Source: JAFGHJ01 sp964418485 (GTDB lineage: Bacteria; Hydrothermota; UBA3072). Taken from it: 64,000 nt of DNA. Below are positions 9,135 to 17,580 of the stretch, one piece after another. The stretch spans positions 1 through 64,000 of the forward strand of contig CAYQMH010000001.1 in the NCBI GenBank assembly GCA_964418485.1, read 5' to 3'. Position 1 is the first letter of the stretch, and each line of letters starts with the position of its first letter. The translations under genes were made by a program, and so were the position numbers. The notes beneath the pieces are model-generated. The model was not told the DNA's origin, ran no database searches, and saw nothing but the letters and a program-made list of their open reading frames with translations.

Positions 9135-9455
9135 TTGGCAAAAAAATCGGATAAAAAAATCACATTTAAGAAAGAAAAGGAAATGCCTCCCTATGCAATC
9201 TCTTTTTATTCCATGGAGTTTAACAAAACAGTAAGCTGGAGAAATTTCCGTCCGATAATAGACTATGATAAGTGTACCAGCTGCATGATTTGCTGGAAGT
9301 ACTGTCCCGAAGCAGCTATCGACCTTAAAAAAAAGAAAGCGAAAGGCAAAGAAAAGCTTACGCCTGTGATTAATTATGAATATTGCAAAGGTTGTGGTAT
9401 TTGCTGGGAAGAATGTCCAGTAGATGCTATAGACATCGAAGAGGAGGCAGGTTGA
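9135..9455 (+). CDS. porD: POR delta subunit, 2x[4Fe-4S] ferredoxin
   Basis: This 106-residue iron-sulfur subunit passes electrons from the catalytic subunits to external ferredoxin. Two Cys motifs are visible, CTSCMICWKYCP and CKGCGICWEECPVDAI, each for one [4Fe-4S] cluster. An N-terminal extension resembles other PorD proteins. The start is TTG at 9135. Its TGA stop (9453-9455) overlaps the TTG start of porA as TTGA. Confidence 0.92.
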   Translation: MAKKSDKKITFKKEKEMPPYAISFYSMEFNKTVSWRNFRPIIDYDKCTSCMICWKYCPEAAIDLKKKKAKGKEKLTPVINYEYCKGCGICWEECPVDAIDIEEEAG

Positions 9456-10606
9456 AGCAAGTTTTAATGGGGAATCATGCCTTATCTTATGGAGCCAAGG
9501 TCTCCAGGGCGCAGGTAATTTCAGCATATCCTATAACTCCCCAAACCGAAGTCGTGGAGCTTCTCTCGAAGATGTGCGCTTCGGGAGAATTGAAGGCGAA
9601 ATTCATCAAAGTAGAATCCGAACATTCTGCCATGGCTGCACTTATCGGAGCTTCTGCTACGGGAGTTAGAACTTTTACCGCTACTTCTTCACAGGGTTTA
9701 GCCCACATGCATGAAATGCTACATTGGGCTGCCGGCGCCAGGACTCCTATTGTGATGGGTAATGTCAATAGAGCCTTTGCACCTCCCTGGTCTGTTTGGA
9801 CAGAACAGAACGATTCGCTCTCGCAGAGAGATACCGGATGGATGCAACTTTACGCTCAAAACAACCAGGAAGTTCTGGATTCGGTTATTCAGGCTTACAA
9901 GGTAGCTGAAACCTTTGATTTGCCCGCGATGGTAATTCTGGCGGCTTTCGTTCTTTCGCATACCTCGGAAACAGTTGAAATACCGAAACAGGAAAAAGTG
10001 GACGAATTTCTTCCGCCTTACGAAAGAGAATATAAGCTTGATACCGATCAACCTCATGCGTTCGGTGGTCTTGCTGATCCTGATAATTATTTTGAACTTA
10101 GATATAAAATCCAAAAGGCAATGGAAAAGGCGGCAGTTAAGTGGGAAGAAGTCGGGGAAGAATTTGAAGAAATCTTTGGAAGAAAGTACGGACTCGTTGA
10201 AACCTACAAAGTCTCGGATGCAAAGAATTTAATCGTTTCTTCGGCAACGATAGCTTCCACGGCAAGAAACGCGGTCGATGCCTTACGCAGTAAGGGGATA
10301 AAGGTTGGACTCTTAAGAATAAGAGTTTTCAGACCTTTCCCTGCCAAACAGATACGTGCTATTTTAAATTCTGTAGATAAGGCTATAGTAATCGATAGAA
10401 ATATTGGATTCGGTGCTTCAGGGATATTTTACCAAGAAGTTAAAGCTGCAATGTATAACGAAAAAAATACGCCTCCTATATTTGGAGTAGTAACAGGCCT
10501 CGGAGGTCGTGATGTATCCAGCAAAGATATAATTGAAATATATCAAAGTGTAATTAGAGAAGAAGAGCCCAAATCGGATATAATCTGGAAAGGTCTAAAA
10601 GAATGA
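9452..10606 (+). CDS. porA: 2-oxoacid:ferredoxin oxidoreductase (POR type), alpha subunit
   Basis: This is the 384-residue alpha subunit, which with beta forms the thiamine-diphosphate site. It shows SAYPITPQTEVVELLS, VESEHSAMAALIGASATG, TATSSQGLAHMHEML and the C-terminal domain around LLRIRVFRPFP. The frame stays open 69 bp further upstream, but the family begins at (M)KQVLMGNHALSYGA. I therefore place the start at TTG 9452, after gaggagg, overlapping the porD stop. The subunits are probably translationally coupled. Confidence 0.92.
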   Translation: MKQVLMGNHALSYGAKVSRAQVISAYPITPQTEVVELLSKMCASGELKAKFIKVESEHSAMAALIGASATGVRTFTATSSQGLAHMHEMLHWAAGARTPIVMGNVNRAFAPPWSVWTEQNDSLSQRDTGWMQLYAQNNQEVLDSVIQAYKVAETFDLPAMVILAAFVLSHTSETVEIPKQEKVDEFLPPYEREYKLDTDQPHAFGGLADPDNYFELRYKIQKAMEKAAVKWEEVGEEFEEIFGRKYGLVETYKVSDAKNLIVSSATIASTARNAVDALRSKGIKVGLLRIRVFRPFPAKQIRAILNSVDKAIVIDRNIGFGASGIFYQEVKAAMYNEKNTPPIFGVVTGLGGRDVSSKDIIEIYQSVIREEEPKSDIIWKGLKE

Positions 10607-11478
10607 ATTTAAAAATACCAAAAGAAGAAATAATGGGACATGGTAATCTTGCCTGTCAGGGATGTGGAGCTACTCTCGCAATGAGACACGCTCTTAAAGC
10701 TCTGGGGAAAGACACTATTATTGTTTTGCCTGCATGCTGTTGGACCGTAATAGACGGGCCTTTTCCGCATTCGCTTGTTGACGTACCTCTTTTTCATACC
10801 GCTTTTGCTGCTGCTGCCTCAACTGCTTCAGGTGTAAAAGCCGCACTTGAAATTCAGGGTAAAGACACCAATGTGGTTGCCTGGACTGGAGATGGAGCCA
10901 CTTATGATATAGGACTCGGAACGCTCTCGGGCGCAGCCGAAAGAAATGACGACATGATTTATGTTTGTTATGATAACGAAGCTTATATGAATACGGGTAT
11001 TCAGAGGAGCAGCTCGACGCCTATTGGAGCCTGGACCACTACTACTCCTGTGGAAAGCCCGAAAAAAAGTCGTAAAAAGGACATGATCTCAATAATGGCG
11101 GCACACCGTATTCCTTATATTGCAACCGCTTCTATTGCTTATCCTGAAGATATGATAGAAAAATTTAAGAAAGCTAGAGATATTAAAGGTATGAGATTTC
11201 TTCTTGTTTTCTGCCCGTGCCCTACAGGATGGAAGTATGCGCCACAGTTAACTGTAAAGTTAGCCAGACTGGCTGTTAGGAGTAAAATTTTCCCGCTACT
11301 CGAAATTGAAAACGGGGTAAAATGGAAATTGACTAAGGATATTACCCGACCAATACCGGTTACCGACTATTTGAAACTTCAAGGTAGATTTAAACATTTG
11401 AACGATGAAAAGTTAGAGGAAATTCAAAAGATCGTTGACGAGGACTGGGATATATTACTACGGAAAACAGAAAAGTAA
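10603..11478 (+). CDS. porB: 2-oxoacid:ferredoxin oxidoreductase (POR type), beta subunit
   Basis: This 291-residue subunit binds thiamine diphosphate and a proximal [4Fe-4S] cluster. The Cys18/Cys21 pair lies in LACQGCGATLAMRHAL, further cysteines in PACCW and FCPCPTGW, and the TPP/Mg motif starts at WTGDGATYDIG (about 95-105). The segment NEAYMNTGIQRSSSTP is typical of pyruvate oxidoreductases such as those of Thermotoga and archaea. The ATG start overlaps the porA stop by 4 bp. It is the last gene of the fabH-porGDAB unit. Confidence 0.93.
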   Translation: MNLKIPKEEIMGHGNLACQGCGATLAMRHALKALGKDTIIVLPACCWTVIDGPFPHSLVDVPLFHTAFAAAASTASGVKAALEIQGKDTNVVAWTGDGATYDIGLGTLSGAAERNDDMIYVCYDNEAYMNTGIQRSSSTPIGAWTTTTPVESPKKSRKKDMISIMAAHRIPYIATASIAYPEDMIEKFKKARDIKGMRFLLVFCPCPTGWKYAPQLTVKLARLAVRSKIFPLLEIENGVKWKLTKDITRPIPVTDYLKLQGRFKHLNDEKLEEIQKIVDEDWDILLRKTEK

Positions 11479-11505
11479 ATTATTTTTTAGATTATTGACT
11501 ATAAC

Positions 11506-11527
11506 GAAATATTATTTAAAATATTTC
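11506..11527 (+). other. AT-rich hairpin ahead of yebC
   Basis: The perfect inverted repeat GAAATATT/AATATTTC (8-bp arms, loop atttaa) ends a few bases before the yebC ribosome binding site aaaaggagg. It may be a weak terminator after porB or a structure affecting yebC translation. Its AT-only stem makes it uncertain. Confidence 0.3.
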
Positions 11528-11541
11528 AAAAGGAGGTTTGA

Positions 11542-12294
11542 ATGTCAGGACATTCAAAATGGCATAGTATAAAACACCAGAAGGCACAAGAGGACAAAAA
11601 AAGAGGTAAGGTATTTTCTAAATTATCCAGAAAAATTTCGGTAGCTGCAAAGAAGGGCAAAGATCCCGAGAAAAATGTTGAACTCCGAAATGCTGTTCAA
11701 GAAGCGAAAGACAATGACATGCCCAAGGATAATATCGAAAGAGCAATACTTAGAGGCTCGGGAGAACTTCCGGGTGTCGAATATACGGAAACAAAATACG
11801 AGGGATACGGTCCCGGCGGGGTCGCTTTATACATCGAATGTTTGACCGATAACAAGAACAGAACTGCATCCGATATTAGGCACACAATGGAAAGACATGG
11901 GGGAAAATTGGGGGCAGAAGGATGTGTTTCATATCTTTTCGAAAAAAGAGGATTGATATTCGTACCGAAAAAGGACTCTTCGGAAACGGAAGTTTTCGAT
12001 GCGGCTATTGAAGCCGGCGCATTAGATATAAACGAAGAAAAAGATACGTACGAGATTCAAACCAACCCTGCTGATCTCCACAAAGTTTATAAGGCACTTC
12101 AGGAGAAGAACATACCGGTTGAACATTTTGAGCTTACCTTTTTACCCAAAGCTACAAAGAAAGTGGATGATAAAGACGCCAGAAAAATACTCAAGCTTTT
12201 GTCCATACTTGAAGACCACGATGACGTACAGCAAGTTTATTCCAATTTTGACATACCGGATGAAATACTTGAGGAAATAGGATCTGAGGTTTGA
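11542..12294 (+). CDS. yebC: YebC/PmpR/TACO1 family regulatory protein
   Basis: A 250-residue member of the YebC/TACO1 family, cytoplasmic proteins that affect transcription or help ribosomes through difficult motifs. It starts MSGHSKWHSIKHQKAQEDKK (family N-terminus) and contains KDNIERAI, YEGYGPGGVALYIECLTDN and GGKLGAEGCVSYLFEKRG. The ATG follows aaaaggagg. Its TGA overlaps the TTG start of ruvC, and the yebC-ruvC-ruvA-ruvB order is widely conserved. Confidence 0.95.
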   Translation: MSGHSKWHSIKHQKAQEDKKRGKVFSKLSRKISVAAKKGKDPEKNVELRNAVQEAKDNDMPKDNIERAILRGSGELPGVEYTETKYEGYGPGGVALYIECLTDNKNRTASDIRHTMERHGGKLGAEGCVSYLFEKRGLIFVPKKDSSETEVFDAAIEAGALDINEEKDTYEIQTNPADLHKVYKALQEKNIPVEHFELTFLPKATKKVDDKDARKILKLLSILEDHDDVQQVYSNFDIPDEILEEIGSEV

Positions 12295-12764
12295 AAATAT
12301 TGGGAATAGATCCCGGGCTTTCTCAAACCGGAATAGCTGTACTTTCAAAAGGCGACAAAATCGATGAGTTTTCATGGAAAATGTTAAAACATAAAAAAGA
12401 CGAAAATAGACTTCACAACTATTTTAAATCGCTCCGGGAAGTTATAAAAAAAGAAACACCGGACCAGATTGTAATAGAAAGTATTTTTAGGGGCCCGAAT
12501 ACAAAAACGCTCATAAAAATAGCGGAACTTCGGGGAGTATACCTTCTGCTGACTCAAATGGAAGGTATCCCTATCCGGCAATTTACTCCAAGAGAAATCA
12601 AACAATCAGTAACGGGTTCCGGAGCTTCTTCCAAAGAACAGGTAAGATATATGGTAAAAAAAATATTGGGCATAAAGGAAGAGATTCCGCTGGACGTATC
12701 CGATGCTTTTGGCGCAATAATATGTTACCTCAATAAAAACAATAAATATGCTGGAATCAATTAA
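12291..12764 (+). CDS. ruvC: Holliday junction endonuclease RuvC
   Basis: RuvC resolves Holliday junctions by symmetric cleavage as part of the RuvABC complex. This 157-residue protein has the four acidic metal ligands at the expected places: Asp7 (MKILGIDPG), Glu63 (IVIESIF), Asp135 and Asp138 (LDVSDAFGAI). RGPNTKTLIKIAELRGV is conserved. The start is TTG at 12291, overlapping the yebC stop as TTGA. It overlaps ruvA by 17 bp. Confidence 0.95.
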   Translation: MKILGIDPGLSQTGIAVLSKGDKIDEFSWKMLKHKKDENRLHNYFKSLREVIKKETPDQIVIESIFRGPNTKTLIKIAELRGVYLLLTQMEGIPIRQFTPREIKQSVTGSGASSKEQVRYMVKKILGIKEEIPLDVSDAFGAIICYLNKNNKYAGIN

Positions 12765-13296
12765 AGGTGTAGTTTTAGAAGTAGAAAAAGAAAAAATCAG
12801 CATTAATGTTGGTGGTTTTGGTTTTTTAGTTAATGCGGTTATGGAAAGCGAAACTCCCACTGTAGGTGATGAAATCTCTTTGTACACTCATCTATCTATA
12901 ACTCAAAACGGTTTGGATATTTACGGCTTCGAGAACAAAACGGAAAGGGAGCTTTTTAGGATGATTATCAAGGTTCCTAATATTGGGCCCAAGACTGCTT
13001 TTTCTCTGATGTTGGGATTGGGAGGTCATGGTATTAGGAAAGCTCTGGATGCTAATGATCCTGCCCCAATATCTAACGTTAAAGGTATCGGAAGCAAGAC
13101 TGCTAAGAGAATAATTCTCGAGTTAAAAGACAAACTGAAAATGGCGCCGGCAAAAGAATTCGAAGAGGCAAAGAAGGCTCTTACATCGATAGGTTACAGT
13201 CCAAAAGAGGCGGAACAAGCAATAAGTGAAGCGGTGAAGGATGAGGATTACCTTTCGGTTGATGAGATAGTGAAAAAAGTTTTGAAGGAAATATGA
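12748..13296 (+). CDS. ruvA: Holliday junction branch migration protein RuvA
   Basis: RuvA binds the four-way junction as a tetramer and loads RuvB. The 182-residue protein has the N-terminal OB domain (VEKEKISINVGGFGFLV), a helix-hairpin-helix tract (VPNIGPKTAFSLML and VKGIGSKTAKRIILELK) and the small C-terminal RuvB-binding domain (about 140-182, ALTSIGYSPKEAEQAI). The ATG lies inside the end of ruvC. Confidence 0.95.
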   Translation: MLESIKGVVLEVEKEKISINVGGFGFLVNAVMESETPTVGDEISLYTHLSITQNGLDIYGFENKTERELFRMIIKVPNIGPKTAFSLMLGLGGHGIRKALDANDPAPISNVKGIGSKTAKRIILELKDKLKMAPAKEFEEAKKALTSIGYSPKEAEQAISEAVKDEDYLSVDEIVKKVLKEI

Positions 13297-14306
13297 GAAT
13301 AACATCCCCTTCAAAAGACCCGATAGACGCTCAATACGAAAAAAGCCTACGCCCAAGATCTTTCTCGGAATTTATCAATCAGGACAAAGTCAAGGAAAAT
13401 CTTCAAGTTTTTACAAAAGCGGCAAAGAAAAGAGAAGATCCTCTCGATCATGTTCTCCTTTTTGGTCCTCCGGGGCTTGGTAAAACGACACTTGCCCACA
13501 TCATCGCCAGGGAAATGGAGGTTGGTATTACATCTGTTGCGGGTCCTGTTCTTCAGAGACCGAGAGATCTGGCGGGGATACTTACAAAACTTCATCGGTT
13601 TGACGTATTCTTTATAGATGAAATACATCGAGTCAATAAAGATGTAGAAGAATATTTATATCAAGCTATGGAGGATTTTTCCATAAGTATAATGATAGAT
13701 TCGGGGCCGGCTGCGAGATCCATAGATATAAATTTACAACCCTTCACTCTTGTGGGAGCGACAACAAGGACAGGGCTGCTATCCGCGCCTCTACGTTCAC
13801 GATTTGGTTATATCCCACGGTTGGATCATTATCAACCGAAAGATTTAAGCCAAATTATTAATCGCTCTTCTTCAATACTGGATATTAAAGTAAGTAATGA
13901 GGCATCGGATGAAATAGCAAAAAGAGCGCGAGGGACTCCGAGAATAGCCAACAGACTCCTCAGGCGTATCAGAGATTTCGCAGATGTAAAAGGTAAAGGA
14001 GAAATCGACTTAGAGATAACAAAATATGCTCTCGAGCAGCTCGAAGTGGATTCCGGGGGACTCGATATTATGGATAAAGCGATACTCAAGAGCATAATAG
14101 AAAAGTATAACGGTGGGCCGGTGGGATTAAAAACTCTTGCTACTTCCGTTGGAGAACAAGCAGAAACAATAGAAGAGGTTTTCGAACCTTATTTAATAAT
14201 AAGCGGTTTCTTAAAAAGAACTCCTAAGGGCAGAGAAGCAACTCCTCTTGCTTATGAACATTTAAAGATTAGTCCTTTTAAGGGGAAGGGGAAGACATTA
14301 TTTTGA
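13293..14306 (+). CDS. ruvB: Holliday junction DNA helicase RuvB
   Basis: This 337-residue AAA+ motor drives branch migration. Walker A is GPPGLGKT (58-65), Walker B FFIDEIH (Asp109-Glu110), and the arginine finger lies in LRSRFG. The C-terminal winged-helix domain includes GPVGLKTLATSVGEQ and FLKRTPKGREAT. The ATG overlaps the ruvA stop by 4 bp. It ends the four-gene operon. No clear terminator follows before the convergent purH. Confidence 0.97.
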   Translation: MRITSPSKDPIDAQYEKSLRPRSFSEFINQDKVKENLQVFTKAAKKREDPLDHVLLFGPPGLGKTTLAHIIAREMEVGITSVAGPVLQRPRDLAGILTKLHRFDVFFIDEIHRVNKDVEEYLYQAMEDFSISIMIDSGPAARSIDINLQPFTLVGATTRTGLLSAPLRSRFGYIPRLDHYQPKDLSQIINRSSSILDIKVSNEASDEIAKRARGTPRIANRLLRRIRDFADVKGKGEIDLEITKYALEQLEVDSGGLDIMDKAILKSIIEKYNGGPVGLKTLATSVGEQAETIEEVFEPYLIISGFLKRTPKGREATPLAYEHLKISPFKGKGKTLF

Positions 14307-14523
14307 ATTAGCCACCAAGGTACCAAGACACCAAGACACTAAGAGAATAGGACGCAGATAAACGCAGATTAAAAAGGATTTTTATTTATTGTTTTATTCT
14401 AACTTCCAACTACTAACTTCTTTATTAACAACAAATCTCACGGATAGCACGAATATAAAAAAACAAAATTAATTCATTTGTGTAATTTGTGCTATTTGTT
14501 GTTGAAAAAAAGGGTGGTGTGGG
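14307..14523. repeat. Dispersed intergenic repeats between ruvB and purH
   Basis: Between convergent genes lie several periodic repeat types in series. They are ccaaggtaccaagacacc with tandem ~9-bp units (14310-14341), ggacgcagataaacgcagat (14350-14370), ctcacggatagcacgaata (14436-14456) and the inverse type tgtgtaatttgtgctatttg (14479-14499). No gene is present. Confidence 0.7.
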
Positions 14524-16089
14524 TTAATGTCTGAAATGTCTTTTCCCCGTGAACAAAAGGGCGATATTATGCTCGTTTGCCGCTTCTATAACTTCTTTAT
14601 CCCTAAGGGAACCGCCCGGTTCGACAATGGCTGTTATACCCGCTTCTTTCGCTTTATCAATTGAGTCTCTGAAAGGGAAAAAAGCATCCGATGCTAAGAC
14701 CGAACCTTCTGTTTCATGTTCGTGCTTTTTCGCCTTAAGTACAGAAATTTCGACAGAATCGACCCTGGAAGGTTGCCCGGTTCCTATCCCTATTGTTTTC
14801 AAATCACTGCAGAGAACAATGGCATTCGATTTGACCCATTTGACAACTCTCCATCCAAAATCAAGATTCTCTAATTCATCTTGAGTCGGTTCTCTTTTAC
14901 TTACAATTTCCCAGCTATTGGGGTCTTCAATGGAAGAATCACTTTTTTGCATTAAAACTCCTCCGATTATAGGATAGCATTTCATATAGTCGAGAGGAGA
15001 GAAAAGTTCTGCGTCAGCTTTCAAAATCCGTAAGTTTTTTTTCTCTTTAAGTTTTTTAAGAGCGTCCGCTGTATATCCCGGAGCTATTATAACTTCAAAA
15101 AACGATTCATTAATTGCTGTTGCTGTAGTTAAATCTATTTCTCTGTTACAGGAAATGATGCCTCCGAAAGCAGAAAGAGGATCACAACTTTGAGCTTTCT
15201 TGAAAGAGTCAAAAACATTATTTCCCATGCCGACACCACAGGGAGCAGCATGCTTAATTATAGCTACACAGGTCCTGTTAAATTCGGACACGGTTCCGAT
15301 AGCGCCATCGGTATCCATCCAGTTATTATAAGACATTGGTTTTCCCCAGAGTTGTTTTGTGTCCACAAGACTTATCCTGCATTCATTAAATCTGTAAACC
15401 GAACTCTTTTGATGCGGATTTTCTCCGTAACGAAGATCCATTATCTTTTTGCAATCAAGCGATAAGAAATCGGGAAATTCTTCTCTCTCTTCCCCCAGTG
15501 ATTTTATGTAATAGTCTGCTATCATTTTATTATAAAAAGAAAGTTGTCGAAAAGCTTTCTCTGCCTGCTTTTTTCGGTAAGAAAGCGAAATGACGCCTTT
15601 TCCTTCTTTAAATTTTTGAATGAAAATCTTATAATCCGAAGGATCGGACAGGACCAGACAATTTTTATAATTCTTTGCGCCCGCTCGAAGCAAAGAAGCT
15701 CCTCCGATATCTATTAATTCAATCATTTCATCATCAGAGAGATTTCTGTCCAGTCCGGATTTAAAAGGATACAGATTTACAACTACAAGGTCTATCGGTT
15801 CAAGATTTAATTCCTGCAGTTGATCAAGATGCTCTTTTTTATCTCTGTTTACAAGTATGGAGGCAAAAATTTCGGGTTGCAATGTTTTTACCCTACCATC
15901 GAGTAATTCCGGACTCGAAGCAATGTCTTCGACTTTAGTAGCTTTAATACCTTCTTCTGCTAATTTTGCGTGTGTTCCGGAAGTTGAAATAATATTTACT
16001 CCTTCTTTATCTAATTCGCGTGCGAGCTCGACCATACCTTCCTTATTATAAACAGATATTAAAGCGTTTTTTACTCTTAATTCCATCAT
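14524..16089 (-). CDS. purH: Bifunctional AICAR formyltransferase/IMP cyclohydrolase
   Basis: PurH catalyses the last two steps of IMP synthesis. The 521-residue protein has the cyclohydrolase half (about 1-200) and the formyltransferase half with LRYGENPHQ, IIKHAAPCGVG (catalytic Lys-His), SAFGGIISCN and ASDAFFPFRDSID. The C-terminal TGKRHFRH is the usual end. In the cyclohydrolase active-site loop the usual VKTLHPK(I/V)HGGIL is VKTLQPEIFASIL: the catalytic Lys is kept but His and Gly positions differ. It is the last gene of gpsA-merR-purH, overlapping merR by 4 bp. The function call is firm; kinetics of the cyclohydrolase half may be altered. Confidence 0.95.
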   Translation of the reverse strand: MMELRVKNALISVYNKEGMVELARELDKEGVNIISTSGTHAKLAEEGIKATKVEDIASSPELLDGRVKTLQPEIFASILVNRDKKEHLDQLQELNLEPIDLVVVNLYPFKSGLDRNLSDDEMIELIDIGGASLLRAGAKNYKNCLVLSDPSDYKIFIQKFKEGKGVISLSYRKKQAEKAFRQLSFYNKMIADYYIKSLGEEREEFPDFLSLDCKKIMDLRYGENPHQKSSVYRFNECRISLVDTKQLWGKPMSYNNWMDTDGAIGTVSEFNRTCVAIIKHAAPCGVGMGNNVFDSFKKAQSCDPLSAFGGIISCNREIDLTTATAINESFFEVIIAPGYTADALKKLKEKKNLRILKADAELFSPLDYMKCYPIIGGVLMQKSDSSIEDPNSWEIVSKREPTQDELENLDFGWRVVKWVKSNAIVLCSDLKTIGIGTGQPSRVDSVEISVLKAKKHEHETEGSVLASDAFFPFRDSIDKAKEAGITAIVEPGGSLRDKEVIEAANEHNIALLFTGKRHFRH

Positions 16090-16370
16090 TCGAGAGCTCT
16101 CTTCACTTCTTCTAATCTTCCTATTAAGTCCAGCTCTTCCGTTTTGCCGCTCATATGTTCTCTTGCTCCTTCTATGGAAATTTTTCTTTCTCTTAATAGA
16201 TATTTTATCTTTTTCAGCAATTTGATATCGTCCTCTGAATAAAGTCTTTTCCCTCCGCTGCTTCTTCGAGGCCTCAGTCCCTTAAATTCTCCCTCCCAGA
16301 ATCTCAAGGTCGATTCATTTTCATCCAGGAGTTTAGAGATTTCTTTGATTGTATAAAACATTTTTCTCAT
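16086..16370 (-). CDS. MerR-family transcriptional regulator
   Basis: A 94-residue short MerR-type protein. The N-terminal winged helix is clear: YTIKEISKLLDENESTLRFWE, shown by TIKEISKLLDE and LRFWEGEF, then RRSSGGKRLYSEDDIKLLKKI. It has no effector domain, only a short helical tail, so it probably acts as a simple DNA binder or dimer. It overlaps gpsA and purH by 4 bp on each side, so the three genes are translationally coupled. Its targets are unknown; no MerR-type elongated spacer was found in the gpsA upstream region. Confidence 0.85.
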   Translation of the reverse strand: MRKMFYTIKEISKLLDENESTLRFWEGEFKGLRPRRSSGGKRLYSEDDIKLLKKIKYLLRERKISIEGAREHMSGKTEELDLIGRLEEVKRALE

Positions 16371-17377
16371 TTTTTCCTCTCCTTTTTTAATTCTCTTTTC
16401 ATTAAATCCTTCATTGAATCGAAAGGATTTTTATTCTCATATAGTATGGAATGAACTTCCCTTGCTACAGGCATATTTACTTTATATTTATCAGAAAGCT
16501 TACAAATTGATTCGGTCGTTCTAATTCCCTCTACAACTTCTACCGTATTAGCAAGAATGTCATTTAATTTTTCGCCTTTACCTAATTTTTCTCCCACGGT
16601 TCTGTTTCTGGAATACTCCGAAAATGAGGTAACTATAAGATCTCCAAAACCTGAAAGTCCGGCAAAGGTTTCACTCTTACCGCCCATTTTTTCTCCGAGC
16701 AAAGAAAGTTCAGCCATGGATCTGGTTAAAAGAGCAGCTTTGGCATTCAATCCGAGTTTCATTCCGTCGCATATTCCCGCTGCGATAGCGTAAACATTTT
16801 TAAAAGCCCCGCCAAGCTCGACCCCAACGATATCGGAAGAGGTGTAAATTCTTATTTTATCACTCGAAAGTACCTTCTGAACTATCAAAGCCTTATCGAT
16901 GTTGGCTGAAGCGGCTACTAACGAGGTTGGGACTCCTTTAACAACCTCCCTGGCAATAGAAGGACCTGAGACAGCAACTGCTTCCCCTTTCTGTGAAGGA
17001 ATTTCTTTCTCAATAATTTCTGATATTCTTAATAACGAATCCGGATCTATCCCTTTAGTAAAACTTGCAATAATTTTATTTCCGTCAAAGTATTTAGCGA
17101 AAAACTCAGCGGTTTCCTTTATTATATTGCTGGGTAAGACAAAAAAGGTGAAGAGCGAATTAATCACAAGCTCTTCCGGATTCGCTGTGATAACAATGTT
17201 TTCAGGGATTCTATATCCCGGCAGAAATTCTTTATTTTCCCTGTATTTTTTCAAGGCTTTGATTCGCGTATCAACCGGTTCAAAAAGTGTTACCTTTACT
17301 CCTATAGCGTTAAGATATAAAGCGAGGGTAGTTCCCCAGTTTCCTGCTCCTATAATTCCGACACTTGAATATTTCAT
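16367..17377 (-). CDS. gpsA: NAD(P)-dependent glycerol-3-phosphate dehydrogenase
   Basis: GpsA reduces dihydroxyacetone phosphate to sn-glycerol-3-phosphate, the backbone for phospholipids. This 336-residue protein has the dinucleotide-binding GAGNWGTTLA (10-19), SFTKGID, VSGPSIAREVVKG and the catalytic Lys193 in ELGGAFKNVYAIAAG. SGFGDLIVT is conserved. The ATG follows caggaaa. It is the first gene of a reverse-strand operon with merR and purH. Confidence 0.95.
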   Translation of the reverse strand: MKYSSVGIIGAGNWGTTLALYLNAIGVKVTLFEPVDTRIKALKKYRENKEFLPGYRIPENIVITANPEELVINSLFTFFVLPSNIIKETAEFFAKYFDGNKIIASFTKGIDPDSLLRISEIIEKEIPSQKGEAVAVSGPSIAREVVKGVPTSLVAASANIDKALIVQKVLSSDKIRIYTSSDIVGVELGGAFKNVYAIAAGICDGMKLGLNAKAALLTRSMAELSLLGEKMGGKSETFAGLSGFGDLIVTSFSEYSRNRTVGEKLGKGEKLNDILANTVEVVEGIRTTESICKLSDKYKVNMPVAREVHSILYENKNPFDSMKDLMKRELKKERKK

Positions 17378-17467
17378 AAGTTTTCCTGAAATTAATAATT
17401 ATCCAAAAGAAGTCAAGGGAAAAGGTATCAGGTATACATGACTTACCAAGAAAGCATAAGCACACCC

Positions 17468-17495
17468 TTGACAAAACTTTGAAAATTTATAAGAT
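17468..17495 (+). promoter_or_regulatory. Probable promoter of the lipoprotein gene at 17581
   Basis: TTGACA (17468-17473), 16-bp spacer, TAAGAT (17490-17495), about 85 bp before the start codon. It lies in the divergent gap with gpsA. Confidence 0.5.
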
Positions 17496-17580
17496 GTAAT
17501 TTGTTGTATAGTAAGAAGAGGGGAAAGTACCACTATATAAAAATTTATTAACTCATTGCATAACAAAAAGGAGGTAAGTT

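Noticed and set aside
9383..9451. Extended porA start
   Set aside because: This N-terminal extension overlaps the second ferredoxin motif of porD and is unlike the family; TTG 9452 has a proper ribosome binding site.
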